Shown: positions 10,553 to 22,490, numbered from the stretch's first letter. The stretch is 64,000 nucleotides of DNA from Chaenocephalus aceratus (GCA_023974075.1 CM043793.1:4478896-4542895); one strand, 5' to 3'. Made by a program: numbers and translations. The notes: generated from the letters alone by a model not told the origin.

Positions 10553-10636
10553 GGCAGTGGAGCTCCAGTCCGGGGCAGTGGAGATCCAGTCCGGGGCAGT
10601 GGAGATCCAGTCCGGGGCAGTGGAGCTCCAGCCCAG
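10553..10636 (+). repeat. four-copy 21-bp tandem repeat
   Basis: The unit GGCAGTGGAGATCCAGTCCG (plus G) is repeated four times with A/C differences in GGAGMTCC. It lies 80 bp upstream of the candidate pias2 start and is far more GC-rich than the DNA to its right. Confidence 0.85.
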
Positions 10637-11049
10637 CTTTTTTGCCTTTATTTATTCAAGAACATATTTAAACATTTTGTATACCACAAAAGTTGAGATC
10701 AGGGGAAGACATATAAAGACATAAAAAATGACAATCATAAAAGATAGCTTTTCTTTGAGGAAAATAAGTATTGCCCTACTTCTTTAGGACAAAACAGATC
10801 AAATAACCACCTTAGATCATCTGCGAAACACAACATTTGATGATGTATCTTAAAGAATATGATGCATTGTTGTCCAAACAGGAATTATAACTAGCACAAT
10901 CTTTATAACAAAACAACAATAACACAATGTCAATGTTTCTTTCTTTTTTTACTTGTGTGATCTTTACATGTTTAGTCTGTAATCTGGAGAGAGATTTAAG
11001 ATTCTTATTGCCAACATTTGCTCCTCTGTATGTGTTAATTAAATAGGCT
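10637..11049. other. intergenic, AT-rich
   Basis: No gene, RNA or repeat boundary was seen between the 21-bp tandem repeat and the truncated LINE copy. Confidence 0.5.
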
Positions 11050-11059
11050 ACTATAGGCT

Positions 11060-11349
11060 CCTCCTTCGCGTCGAAAGAAGCCAGTTGAGGTGGTTCGGGC
11101 ACCTAGTTAGGATGCCACCTGGGCGCCTCCCTAGGGAGGTGTTCCAGGCACGTCCAGCTGGGAAGAGACCAAGGGGTAGACCTAGGACCAGGTGGAGGGA
11201 TTATATCTCTTCGCTGGCCTGGGAGCGCCTTGGGATCCCCCAGTCAGAGCTGGTTGATGTCGCCAGGGAAAAGAAAGTTTGGGGCTCTCTGCTGGAACTG
11301 CTACCCCCGCGACCCGACCACGGATAAGTGGGAGAAGATGGATGGATGG
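11060..11349 (+). mobile_element. 5'-truncated LINE copy (3' end of the 25802-29174 family)
   Basis: This 290-bp block encodes the last part of the LINE protein (from [20 protein letters not shown] in its reading frame) and ends in a GGATGGATGGA tail. ACTATAGGCT flanks it on both sides (11050-11059 and 11350-11359), a classical target-site duplication. Compared with the full-length element it differs at about one visible base over roughly 265 bp, so the insertion is recent. Confidence 0.93.
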
Positions 11350-11359
11350 ACTATAGGCT

Positions 11360-13040
11360 AAGATATATGATACATAAAGAACATAAACATATATTTTCAT
11401 TTGCTTTTCTTTGAAATTACATAAGATTTAACAGCCTTACAGAAATGTACATTCATACTAATTTGTGGAAACCCCCACTACAGGTACAACCTTATTCAAA
11501 CTAAATAAGGCCTAATCATGTATTAGAGACATTTTCAGGTATCAAAAGTAAATGTTCTTAAGATTGAAATATTTCCTGTGTTTATAATGTGCCAGTCATG
11601 TTTATGATTAGTTGTGGCCTATCTTTCAAAAACGAGCTGAATTCAATACAAATTATTCTGTGGTATTTTGATAGATTACATCTCTGGTTGTAGAAGAGAA
11701 CAGAATAGCATCAATGTAAAGCATTGCCTCAAATACAAATATGGATGAGGCAAAACTGAACGTTGTGGACAACATTGTTGCACTAAAATTTCAGAGGTGA
11801 ATATATTTGTGAATGATATTTGGATATAGAGGTTTTTTTTGTGCATTTAATATTGTCTGTTTTCACTGGGGGGAAATTAACACCTATCCTAAATCCACCA
11901 GTGCCACAACCAACAAAGATGGTATAAAAGGTGGAGGCTTCGCACTGCTCTCCAAAACGGATACATCATTGGGTGCTTTTACATTGCACAAAACGTACAA
12001 TTCCTGCAATAAGCGTGTACATCCAAAACCTCAACAATGAGAATAAAAAAAACACAACAAAACAACTTGCAGGAGTTCTGATAAGGAAACTTGACAACAT
12101 AATGTGTCACAAGATGTCCGCCTGTTATGCAAACGTCTGATTTTCAGAGATAGAATTTTTGTATATTCAGCTTTTTCGCATTCAGGTGACTTAGATTCTG
12201 ATGTCCCTTTCTGCACCCTCTGTGGCAGAGGCCTGAAAAACACATGAACACAATACTGTTGGGTCAAAGCTGAATAGTCTACTAAAAACTGAAATTTAAA
12301 TAATAAACTGGAGTTTAGACAAGCAGATTAGTTTCTCCCTGGTTTACCCAAATAACCAATACTGCAAGTTTTGACATAATTTGTTGACTACAAATATTGA
12401 ATAATTTATTTCTGTACTTATTTATGAATGTATTGATACTCAAGTAGCTTACTTTGTAAGCCTCAGTTCACAAGAGTGAGAAATTGAAGTAACAGTCCGG
12501 AAATACCCAGCGATAAGACATCTAGCCATGGGTAACGATAATGGTGTGCTATAGGATTTTATCACTATGAACACATGCCATGAATAGGTATGGGTAACAC
12601 TTCGATGCTACGTAAAATCGTAAAAAATAGAGCAAACTCCAAATTAGCTTTACGTTATCACATCTGTTGCACATATTTTGGTCTATTTTATGGAATGCAC
12701 ATCTTTGACAATATTCTATAAACCTAAACAAAATTAAAAAAGTCGTCCTATAACTTTAATGTTAAGGTTTTCTTCTCAACTGGGGTTAACCATGGGGTTA
12801 ACTGATGACTGATATTAAGTTTGTAGTTAATTGATCCCACGCATGTAGCCCAAACATATAGATTAACTTAAGGGCTTCTGTTCAGCCTGTAAGAATCTGA
12901 TTTTATTTTATAGATGATTTATACACATCCATGATATATTATGGATGTGGAATTGCATCCATTAGTTAACCGGATGGCTGATGCTCAGCCGGAGCTCCAG
13001 CCCCATATTCGCCGCGCTGTGAATTCTGGGAACACACAGT
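11360..13040. other. intergenic region upstream of ube2l3
   Basis: AT-rich DNA without recognisable genes. The last 90 bases before the ube2l3 start are GC-richer and contain TTCTGGGAA, a STAT-type spacing motif that may be chance. Confidence 0.45.
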
Positions 13041-13049
13041 AGTATCAAG

Positions 13050-13076
13050 ATGGCGGCGAGCAGGAGGCTGGCCAAG
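13050..13076 (+). CDS. ube2l3: ube2l3 exon 1 (MAASRRLAK)
   Basis: ATG at 13050 lies in AAGATGGCGGCG, a strong start context, and the exon ends in phase 0 at a GTAAAT donor. The nine residues match the start of UBE2L3 except Ala at position 8 (Met in human). Confidence 0.93.
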
Positions 13077-16000
13077 GTAAATCTCCCGATCCGTTCTTTT
13101 CATATTATTTATTATCTGTAAAAACGCATTTTAGGCCAGTGTACTCATTCATTATTCATCTTAACGAATATGAGATCATGTTGTATGAAGAAACATTAAG
13201 AGGCTATTTTTAACTGTTAACTTAATATAAACGAGAGGTCACTACTGTCCACCGTGATGCCGTTAGCCGACCAAATCATATCGCCTAGCAGCAAAGCACC
13301 GGCAAAATTAGGCCAGAGACTCGATAGTCAGCCTTCTGAAGACTAACACGGGACACATGTTCTGTTTAAAACCTATCTATAGCTTCCATGTAGCTGTTGT
13401 TGTGTGACCGCGAATTGAGTTTAGATGTGGCCGACAGAGAGCGTGAGTGGATTTGCTCGGCATAAGGCGCTTGCTAATCAGCTAACGGGCTAGCCTCAGA
13501 TCTGAGCTGCGTTTCAGCTAACGCTAGCTAGCAAGCGAGTTTTAGCTACACTGAAGTTAGCCGGGTTTGGATTGGCGGTGATTAATTTAAAGTACATTCA
13601 CAGCTCCCATTTTTTCATTGCTGTTATATGCAAGCACCAGGTGGTAGTTCTTTGTAATGATATGATCTCCCGGTACCCAGACAATGAGGTAACGAGGCTG
13701 TACAGGAGCTACACACAACAACATGGAGCCTTAAAGCTAGCTAACAGAACAAGGAAATAGGCCCGAAACAGACAGAGGCTTTACCTTATTTCACATCATT
13801 ATACAGCAGGTCAAAATTAAGCTTTTACTAAGATCTTAACGTAGTAACAAAACTAAATTGATTAAAAAAACAAATGTGGATTCAGCAGGATCTGTCAGAC
13901 CCGGCTAAGTAGACGACAGTGATTGACGATCATGCTCAAGGCCTACAAGGCGTATCTTTGTTCTATATGAAATATGAAGACCTGTATGTTAGACAACATA
14001 CTGTGTTAACCCACTTCATACTTCTCACCATATTTTAAGATTCTCAAAAAAGCCCCTTAATAGTCACACTCATCACCGGTGTCTTTATGAGATAGGGAGG
14101 ACAGCACACTACACTTATAATAAAATAGCACTGCAATAAACTAAATTAAATGTGAATCAATTACATATGATATAGTTAACTAACTACAACATCTAAATAG
14201 GTGAAGTATAGTGTTGGTGTGTTTGTTGTAGCTTTTCCATTTTTTTTCTTTTTCTTTTTTAAATGAATATGGGTACAATTTAACAGAGAAATAAAAAAAA
14301 AAACCGTTCTCTTTATTGAGAATCAGTTTGTCATAATCAATCATCTGACATGAATGACACCATATTTAGAGATAATTTAATTTAGGATTTTTCTTCTTCA
14401 ATGTCCACTTTCTGATCAGTGCCATGAGGCAGATTTTAAGGCGGACTCACGAATAATACAATCTCATCAGTTCCATTCCCAATTCTGCATGCGGCCTCAC
14501 AAGCCAGTAAAAGTCACTAGTGCAGCAAAAACTATGGCATCACTCTTGGGCTTTTTCCCTGTGAGCAAAATTCTTCCAAGTCCAGCTGCACTATCTACTA
14601 TCAGTTATTGAACCACAGAACTCTGAGGAAGTGGGCAAGGACCTAACAGCCTGCACTTCCCACCGCCTCCTTCTCTTATGTAACCTTTTTAATGTTTATA
14701 AACTTTATATACGTTTGCTGTCACTAAAATAATACATTAAGTATGGTAAGACCTTCAGAGATCACAAAGCAATTCATATTTAATTCCCAGGTACAGAATT
14801 TGACATTTCAAAACTCACCTCTAATATTTATTGTTTGCTTGTTTTCTCAGGAACTTGAAGAGATTCGCAGGTCTGGAATGAAAAACTTCCGAAACATTCA
14901 AGTTGAGGAATCAAACCTATTGTCATGGCAAGGGCTCATTGTTCCTGTAAGTATATTTACCTTTTTAGTTTTATTTTATTTTTTGAGATATTCATGTTTG
15001 TTTATTTTCTACTCTTTTTACTTTCCAAATGATGTGTAATAACTTTGTTTTAACATGCTGGTCTAAAGAAAAAAATATCCCAATTTGGGATTAATAAAGT
15101 ATATATCTAATCTGTATTTACCCTTCTTAATGACTGATCTGCCATCTGCTGGCCCACACTTCCTCTCACTGACCTCTTCTGTTCCCTTACAGGACAACCC
15201 TCCTTATGACAAAGGTGCGTTCAGAATCGAAATAATTTTCCCCACCGAGTACCCTTTCAAGCCTCCCAAGATCACATTCAAGACAAAGATCTACCACCCC
15301 AACATTGATGAGAAGGGCCAGGTGTGCTTGCCTGTGATCAGCGCAGAGAACTGGAAGCCTGCCACCAAAACTGACCAAGGTGGGTGTACAGAGGAGCACT
15401 GCATGTGAACTGACGCTACCTAATCACAGTTTGTCTTAAATCTTTATCATCATTACGCTGCCTGGTTTTAGTGCCAATACTCAAACAAAACACCTTCAGT
15501 ACATTACTGTATGAAGTCAAATGAACAGAAACAGAACACAATTGTCGTTGTTTTCGTTTCATTCATATGAAATCAGTTTATTATGGAGAGACTGATAGGA
15601 GCAAGTCAGACATTAGAGTGATGTCATCACTGGCAGACACATGTATTTTATATTATCATATATATGTAAAGGACTATGATCTGCCTATGGGTAACATTGG
15701 GCTTTTCCCCATACTAATACTGTGGTCATACACCTTAAACCCTCCAGAAAAACGCGGGCTAAAATCCTTGATTATGCGATTAACCTGTTAAACCCCAAGG
15801 TCGCCGTCGGCGCGGACCCTGTTTTTTTTTTCACGACACTGTCTCAGGGGATCTTAGTATTTAAGAACCTATTAATGTGTTATACCAGATTAACGGGAAT
15901 AATCTCAGCTAACTGACGATACAAACCATTTTTACCAAAACAAAATACAAGTCTCATAAGAAGCATCTAAATGACCCCTTAGCGAAAAATGCTAACGGGC

Positions 16001-19000
16001 TTTGGCACAGAACTTAAGATAAAAGTACCCTTATTACTTATCGTAGCTGCACATACAATATATCCGATTAAAGCTGAGGTTCCACAGATTATTTAGGTAT
16101 ATAGTATCATCACTGAGTGATCCGAACTCGCGACAGGGGACGCAGACACAGACATCACAACACGTACCTTTACGGAGCTTCTAGGGAGATCGTCTCAATC
16201 TGATCAAAATACGTGTTCAATGGCATTAAAACGAGAAAAAACGCGGCTGAATCGGTTAATCCATAGGTTTTTAACGGCTCTGTATAAATTTTTATTTCAT
16301 TTATAATCCATAATTCCATTTTAATGTAAAAATCGGAGAGCAAACGTTAGCTGCTAATGGTAGCCACCAGAGTGGCTGCTGCTTCCGGTCTAGGCTATGC
16401 GGCAGTCTAACACACACATTACCAAATAAGGACTATGTGGGAGTTCCCCTCGATTCCATTGGCTCTGACGTCAGAAAGAGATGTCACATGTCAAAATCCA
16501 GCAAGGGGGGCCAGAGATATGGAAAATCCACCCAAATGACACCAGAAGAGGTTTTTTTTGCTAAATCTGTCTAAAAAGGTCAAATATCACTTGTTTTGCA
16601 TCAATCTTGATACAGGGTACTTATTATATGTTGTACTTTGGATTCCTAAAGCTTTTAGTCTACTAACCCACCATCCAAGGTTAGTTTTCACTATAAGTAC
16701 AAAATATTTTTTGGACGGACACTATAATTTATAGTTTTTTTACCATGTTCAATCTGAATTTTCTTTAAAAATAAAAAACATCTATATTGATTCTGACTTT
16801 TCTACATCCAACTCACAGGTTTATCATTACTTTGAGAAAAAAGATTATTAATTTAACCCTTTTTAGAAGGGAATATATGGACATTTGTTCTGGGAATGTC
16901 ATTTTCGAGCATGAAACCTGAAAAACAGGCTCAGGGTTTAACAGGTTAAACATGCAGGGTTTTTATGCGGTGAAATTGCGGGAAGTTGCGAAATAAGCTA
17001 AAAAAAAAATTCTTAATATTGGGCTGTCTTATTTATTCTCTCTCACACACAACCTGCCACTAACGTTAAACCCCTTTACTATTCAATAGTTTCGCCCCAC
17101 TTCCGTGCAAGACATCGGGGTACTGCTTTGCCCGGTCTTTAGCAGAAATGTTCGTCGGTAAATGAGATGGATTAGCTTTTTTCATCTTGGTGAACTCTCT
17201 CGTGTACACGTTCACTCTACGGTGTTGTTTACCTTCTGTGATGCGTGAGCTGATGACGTCACGTCATCATCACTTCACGTTAGTGTTAATTTCGTTGACT
17301 AAAACTGACGAAATATGTTCGTCAACGACCTTTTTTTCCAAGACGATGACGAGACGGCACCGACGGCAGTAAACAATAACTGTAACGAAATCATCATGCA
17401 ATATCGTTGACGAAAAGTGACGAGACGAAATATCAAAGATAACGTTACATCTCTGATAGTCAGTTTTTCTCCCAGCAGTTCCATTTCCGGTGCTGCGGCT
17501 GGGCAGCAGCTGTGTGTCTGTGCTGCGCGCGGCGGTACATTTGAATTACACCGGGCAGCGGCACAATGTGAACTGTCAGGAAGACTCGGGTCTAACTCAT
17601 GGTCTAACTAACCTTATTTAACAGAAAATAAAATGGCAACAACAGGGCTTGGGAGCAGTGGTCGCACTCGCGTTAACCGAATACCCCCCCGTCAGCGCGA
17701 GTGAGTGATAAATTGTGCACTCGACGGATAATAATGGATTATGAAATGTTACGATCCTGTCCGTCAAAATGACTAACAACATAAAGTCTAAAGCCACCAC
17801 AAAGAAACTATGTGATATTTGGGCCCATTTTCCCTAAAATGAGGCGGAGAAAAAAAAGCGAATGCATTGTTTTATCAGAAGGGAAGCAATGTGGCCAAAA
17901 CACAGCTGGTACAAACACCACACACCTGACCAGATACTCTCTGCAAAGCTTCTTAATCATTCAACCTGTGTTTTTCATCAAATAAGGACAAGATATAATC
18001 TTATTTATTAAAATGACAAATTATTGGTTTTGGCTAGACTAGTTTGACTGAAATGTTCTATATAATCTGATGACTAAAAAAGACTCAACAGTTTTCATTG
18101 ACAAAAAGTAGACTAAAATAATTTGTTTTCTTTGACTAAAATGCTCAGACTTTTAGTCGACTAAAACTTGACTAAATAAAAACAGGATGAAGGTGACTAA
18201 ATATGACTAAAACTAAAAAAGAAATTTAACACGGGACTAAGACTAAATAAAAAAATAGCTGACGAAATTAACACTACGGCACGTCAAGATGAGTTAACTT
18301 TTTTTTTTTCAACAAAAATGCGGGGATTATGCGGCCTTTTAATAAATTTGCGCCCTTTTAGTGAATATGCGCCCTTTTGCTGATTATGCGTTAACTTATC
18401 CGTTTTCCTGGAGGGTCTAACACCTAATTCTTTATCAATATTCTTATATTTTTTCGTTTTTCATAATAAATTATTTGAAAAAATAGTTAATGCAGAACAG
18501 GATAATTAAATGTTATTCATGAGAATCAAGAGTTGTTTTGTCACATATAAATTATATCTCACTTAAAACAAATGTAATATGTCCATTAAATGAATACTAT
18601 TACTGACATCACCATATTGACTGATGTAAGATTAGAAAGAAAGTTCACAAGAAAAATAAAGTGTACTGGAGGCTTGAGCCCAACGTCTTAACGTTAAAGC
18701 TTAATATCCAAAAGTAAATAAGAAGTTTTAAACTTTGATTTTAATGATTGGTTTCTAAGTCTGGCAATCAATCGGAATGAGAAATCCTTTATTGGCCAGC
18801 AGCAGGAACATTTACGGTGTTCCAGCACTAAACAAGAAGTTGGCGCTTGGCAGAGTTACTCCCTTGATTTAAAAAAATAAAAAATGTTGTAGGGAAGTAC
18901 CGACTGAGATTTTGTGTGCAGTACACCAATGTTTTGTATTCCCCCTGTGTGCAGGGAAACAAAAACATTTATTTTATTTTTTTATATAAAAATACTTGAA

Positions 19001-19585
19001 TAGGCCAAATGCCGTCGTACAATTTAAGACACAACGGGTAGCTTGTGAATTTACTCCAGGTGGAACTAAAGTCTGATTTAAGACTCGGTTATATTTCACA
19101 TCATTCATCCAGATCTGTAAAGTAACTAAAGGTAATACATACATGTAGTGGAGTAAAAACCATTTACTTCTGAACTGTAGTGGAGTAGAAGTACAAAGTA
19201 GCAAAACAATGTAAGTACAAGTACCTCAAAATTATACTTAAGTACAGTACCACTGGACCGTAGTGTTGTTGGGAGAAGCACTGTACGTTTATTTTTTAAA
19301 CTTTATTGAACAAATCTTCCAACACATTATAAAAGGGCACATACAAATCGGTGTTCATTACAATAATGAAACACCGAGGGCATGGCACTGTACGACTCTA
19401 AGCTGCTGTCCTGGGCTGTGTGTCTTTCAGTGATTCAGTCCCTCATCGCGCTGGTGAACGACCCCCAGCCGGAGCATCCTCTCAGGGCGGACCTAGCAGA
19501 AGAATACTCAAAGGACCGGAAAAAATTCTTGAAGAATGCCGAAGAGTTTACAAAGAAACACGGAGAAAAGCGGCCAATGGACTGA
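13050..19585 (+). CDS. ube2l3: ube2l3 gene, complete: ubiquitin-conjugating enzyme E2 L3 (UbcH7)
   Basis: Four exons (13050-13076, 14851-14946, 15193-15379, 19431-19585) join to a 154-residue protein, the family length. UBE2L3 is a cytosolic/nuclear E2 that accepts ubiquitin on a cysteine and, by known family behaviour, works with HECT and RBR E3s such as parkin and HOIP. The active cysteine is Cys86 in GQVCLPV, and Phe63, the E3-contact residue in EYPFKPPK, is present. Relative to the human protein Cys17 is Ser and Cys137 is Leu, leaving only the catalytic cysteine. All four exons have consensus splice sites. Intron 3 (4 kb) is filled with nested transposons. The gene is divergent from pias2. 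Confidence 0.97.
13077..14850 (+). other. ube2l3 intron 1
   Basis: The 5' part has several GCTAGC/AGCTAACG-type words and the rest is AT-rich. No element ends or other exons were recognised. Confidence 0.5.
14851..14946 (+). CDS. ube2l3: ube2l3 exon 2
   Basis: 96 bp, 32 codons, phase 0 at both ends, reading [20 protein letters not shown] then [12 protein letters not shown]. The acceptor is TTTTCTCAG and the donor GTAAGT. Covers the N-terminal helix and first strands of the UBC fold. Confidence 0.96.
15193..15379 (+). CDS. ube2l3: ube2l3 exon 3, with the catalytic cysteine
   Basis: 187 bp starting [20 protein letters not shown] and ending KPATKTDQ plus one base. It includes the HPN motif ([16 protein letters not shown]) and the active-site Cys86. 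The acceptor is CCCTTACAG and the donor GTGGGT. Confidence 0.97.
15780..16949. mobile_element. piggyBac-like non-autonomous element, inner insert 1
   Basis: TTAA at 15780 and 16946 flanks an element whose ends read CCTGTTAAACCCC and GGGTTTAACAGG. TTAA is the piggyBac target duplicated on insertion. There is no transposase frame. It lies inside the 15736-18419 element. Confidence 0.82.
17281..18276. mobile_element. hAT-like element of the TAGTGTTAATTTCG family, copy 1
   Basis: The ends TAGTGTTAATTTCGT and ACGAAATTAACACTA are inverted. The flanks CTTCACGT and CGGCACGT agree at 6 of 8 positions, as expected for an aged 8-bp duplication. Compared with the copies at 41920 and 49625 it is reversed. 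The interior has tandem TTTAGTCGACTAAA palindromes at one end and a shared unique segment (CCGTCGAGTGCACAATTTAT in the other copies). Confidence 0.82.
18985..19252 (-). repeat. AAGTAC-type interspersed element, copy 1 (inverted)
   Basis: This block holds the shared phrases CTCCAGGTGGAACTAAAGTC, ATTTCACATCATTCATCC and AAGTACAAGTACC. The same family recurs at 39017, 46840, 52030 and 61985. It sits between the nest and ube2l3 exon 4. Confidence 0.7.
19431..19585 (+). CDS. ube2l3: ube2l3 exon 4, C-terminal helices
   Basis: The acceptor is GTCTTTCAG. The split valine codon leads to [20 protein letters not shown] and the protein ends [14 protein letters not shown] before TGA at 19583. 155 bp. Confidence 0.96.
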
Positions 19586-20800
19586 TGACCTGACGAGCGT
19601 GTAGCCCTCTCTCTATCTCCTCTTTCTCCCCCCCTCCTCCTCCTCCTCCTATCTCACCTGCCCAACCAAACACAGATCTTCCGCTCACCTCCCTGCTCTC
19701 ACCCCCTCACCGGTCCTCCCTGCAGTCCAGGAGCCGCCCAGCAGTGGCAGCCTCACCGCTCCCCCCCATCCAGGACTCTCTGTGGATCAGACAGCCTCCT
19801 CCTCTTCCTCCTCGGCCATAACTCTCCAGACCATTTCTAACTTTTGACTCTTTTCTTAATGGGAAAAAATAGCTAAGGGAACATGAAGTTCAGATGAAGA
19901 GTTAGATGGCGATACGGAGTAATTTGTTAAAGTTTGCTTTTCCTCTATATAAACAACTCCTGTGTTAAATAGATGATCACTTAGACGCGATTTTTCTGAA
20001 GTATCTTATTTTTGGTAAAACGGGTTGATTACTTGTCCTCTTTTTCTTTTGCCCCACCCTTGATAATATTTTAGGCTTAAAACACAAAGGTGACAGACAG
20101 AAGAGAAGCTGTAGCTAGGACGTTCAAAGTGTTCCCTTACTCACCTCCACTGCTTCTACGGGACAATCCCTCACCACCCACCCCCAACAAACAGTGGCAG
20201 GCCATACATTCATTGATCTGTCGTAGCTGAAAGTGCTACAGAAGATACCTGTGTGTTGAAGAAACATCATTGGTTTCCAAACATGCAGTTATCTTCTATC
20301 CCCACATTGGACAGGAAACACAGGAGAGGCACCATGCCGTTAAAACGCTTAACAGCCAGACCAATGGCTATTGTTCTTTGCTTTCCCATATTCATCATTC
20401 TTTCTCCCCTCTAAATGGTTTTGATTGGCACATGATATTTAAAATTGGTAACGTGGGAAGGTTGTTAATTTGAATCCTTCTCACATAGTTCCCCCAATAT
20501 AACCCCCCCCCCCCCCCCCCCCCCCCGTCACCTTTTCCATACGCAACCAACATACCTTCAGCTGCCCTGCTGTGAAGGACATCACTTGTCTGGGGGGGGG
20601 GGTGGAGGAGCTGGAGGAGGATGCACTCGGCTGGAATAAAGCTCAGCTCCTGGTGGCAGTCCTAGTATCGGGCAGCTGGGAGAGGGCTGGCTGCCGGGGG
20701 GGGGGTGGGACACGGGAAGGGACTGCAGTGGCCCAAACACCACCATGTAACAGCTGTTTGATCTGCTCCCAATATTGTTTCATAATAAAGATGGCTAACC
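19586..20800 (+). other. ube2l3: ube2l3 3' untranslated region
   Basis: Downstream of the stop, CT-rich sequence continues to AATAAA signals at 20635-20640 and 20784-20789. A poly-C run of about 24 bases lies at 20503-20526, and two poly-G runs follow. The long 3' UTR fits known vertebrate UBE2L3 transcripts, but the cleavage site is inferred. Confidence 0.6.
20784..20789 (+). terminator. probable polyadenylation signal of ube2l3
   Basis: A canonical AATAAA in TTTCATAATAAAGATGG about 1.2 kb after the stop codon. An alternative AATAAA lies at 20635. Confidence 0.45.
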
Positions 20801-21468
20801 ATTTGGCCTCACTGTCTGTCTGCTCTTCCGCTGGATGTTCCTTTTTGGCTTTCAAGTCAGTCAACTTTATCGTGTTTCAAACAGGGACACCAAAATGCTG
20901 TTTCTCACCATCACAACAATGCAAATATATACGCATACACACAATTAAATAGCACACACATTTGACATGTCTAGTCTGGTCAACTTTAATGGATGAATAT
21001 ATTACAACAGTACAAATGTATACAGTCCTAGACAGAGGAGCAAAACTCCTCCAGACTATCAACAGGATTTCATTTTCCATTCACAAAAACAGGTTCAGCT
21101 TCTCCTGAGTTTGACTCACCTGCTAGCTCTTACCTTTGGAATACAAGAAGCCATTAGACATTGAGATACAAGTACATTCAGTCAGATACTTTCCACCTTG
21201 TCTAGTTCCCAGCATTATCATAATCATACAAATCTGGGTGTTCAATTCAACTGAATGACTATTTCCATTGACCATCAAATAATGGAGTTATCAATTACCA
21301 GTTTGATGTAAAACAATGTTATCAGTAATGTTATGTAAGTATAACAATATAAAAGTAATGTAATCTGATTACTTTCCGTTACTTTAGGATACCGCAATAT
21401 CAAATGCTAAGCAAATCAATAAAGGAGAAAATAAGATGTTTCATAAAACAACAGGACAATGTATCATC
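20801..21468. other. intergenic, nothing clear
   Basis: AT-rich sequence with no recognised gene or element boundary. Confidence 0.5.
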
Positions 21469-21850
21469 TTAAAGGTGGGGTAGGTAATTTTGGAGAAACC
21501 AGCTGGAGTGTGCTAGAACTTGAAAATACACAGCCGGAAAAAATCTGCCACTTCCTTACAGAGCCCCTCCTCCAACACACACGAACGCACACGTGACCAA
21601 TGAGGGCACGAGACAAGTTGTGCACAGATGGAAGGCTGACAGGCAGGTAGGCCATCCAATTACTTAACTTTTCAGATGATTGGTCGTGCTTTTTACAGCG
21701 CCACGGCTTCCACAGATGACATTTTTGTTATGGATTTTTTTGTCAAAGCACTTAAGATATTCATTGCTATCGGGATGTTAAGAGCATTCCATGGAATATA
21801 ACAAAGTGTATCTCGAGCTGGTTTCTCAAACGTACCTATCCCACCTTTAA
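21469..21850. mobile_element. 382-bp inverted-repeat element flanked by TTAA
   Basis: Ends TTAAAGGTGGGGTAGGTA and a mirrored CCTATCCCACCTTTAA; the inner arms share GAGAAACCAGC/GCTGGTTTCTC. It has no coding capacity. The TTAA on both sides allows a piggyBac-type origin, though the termini do not prove it. Confidence 0.78.
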
Positions 21851-22226
21851 GGCAAGGCCTACAGAATACTATAGTTTACAACTGCTGTTTTAGTTAAAAA
21901 CTTAAACTAAAGTAAAACACAGTATTATTTTTTAAATCAGGGGTCCATCTCTATATGCAATAAAAAACAAAAAGAATGAGAATTTAATAAAAAGAATGAC
22001 AGTAGCCTAAATGAAAACCAAGTAGAAAATGCAGGCACTACGTCTAACTTTAATATATATGTTACTCAGCCAGTGTTCGTGGTTCTGGTGGACCCGCTGC
22101 CTTTTTGGGTTTCAATTAAACACAATCAAACTATTTTATGTTAAAACACTCAACAGATGTTTACTTCATCTCAATTACAAGCAATATAAAGAGCATATAT
22201 GGTTAATATTTGCTCTTTTACATTTG

Positions 22227-22490
22227 TTAGATCACATTAATGAATGAAAGTGCTACTCGTGTTTCTGCCCGCTGATCGGCTGGTCCTGTGGCTCGTCTTT
22301 TCTTTGTAACTAGCTGATGCTCAATCTCATCCTCTTCTTCAAAGTCACTGTCAGACTCAGAATTCTCAGAAATGTGATCCTCACATTCTGAAGCCTCTTC
22401 CTCTTCATCTACATCATCATCAAATGGTTCACTCTCTTCCAAAATCATTTGCAAGGCCCACTGAGTCTGAGCAGAGAATCTTTTGGCCAT
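22227..22490 (-). pseudogene. N-terminal fragment of a piggyBac-like transposase
   Basis: The 87-codon frame begins MAKRFSAQTQWALQMILEES and runs into an acidic stretch (EEEEASECEDHISENSES), the usual start of fish piggyBac transposases. It stops long before the catalytic DDD core would begin, and no continuation is found to the left. A piggyBac-type terminus lies upstream at 23893 in the correct orientation. A host acidic protein is the alternative, but less likely. Confidence 0.65.

Larger units (their letters stand above)
15736..18419. mobile_element. outer element of a nest in ube2l3 intron 3
   Basis: The ends are inverted (TAAACCCTCCAGAAAAACG ... CGTTTTCCTGGAGGGTCTA) and ACACCT flanks both sides (15730-15735 and 18420-18425). 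Once the two inserts are removed, only some 500 bp remains, rich in phrases such as TTATGCG and GCGCCCTTTT. It carries no protein gene and is a non-autonomous DNA element. Confidence 0.82.

Noticed and set aside
20572..20952. 126-codon plus-strand frame after ube2l3
   Set aside because: Low-complexity Gly/Glu stretch from G-runs in the 3' UTR; no splice or family support.
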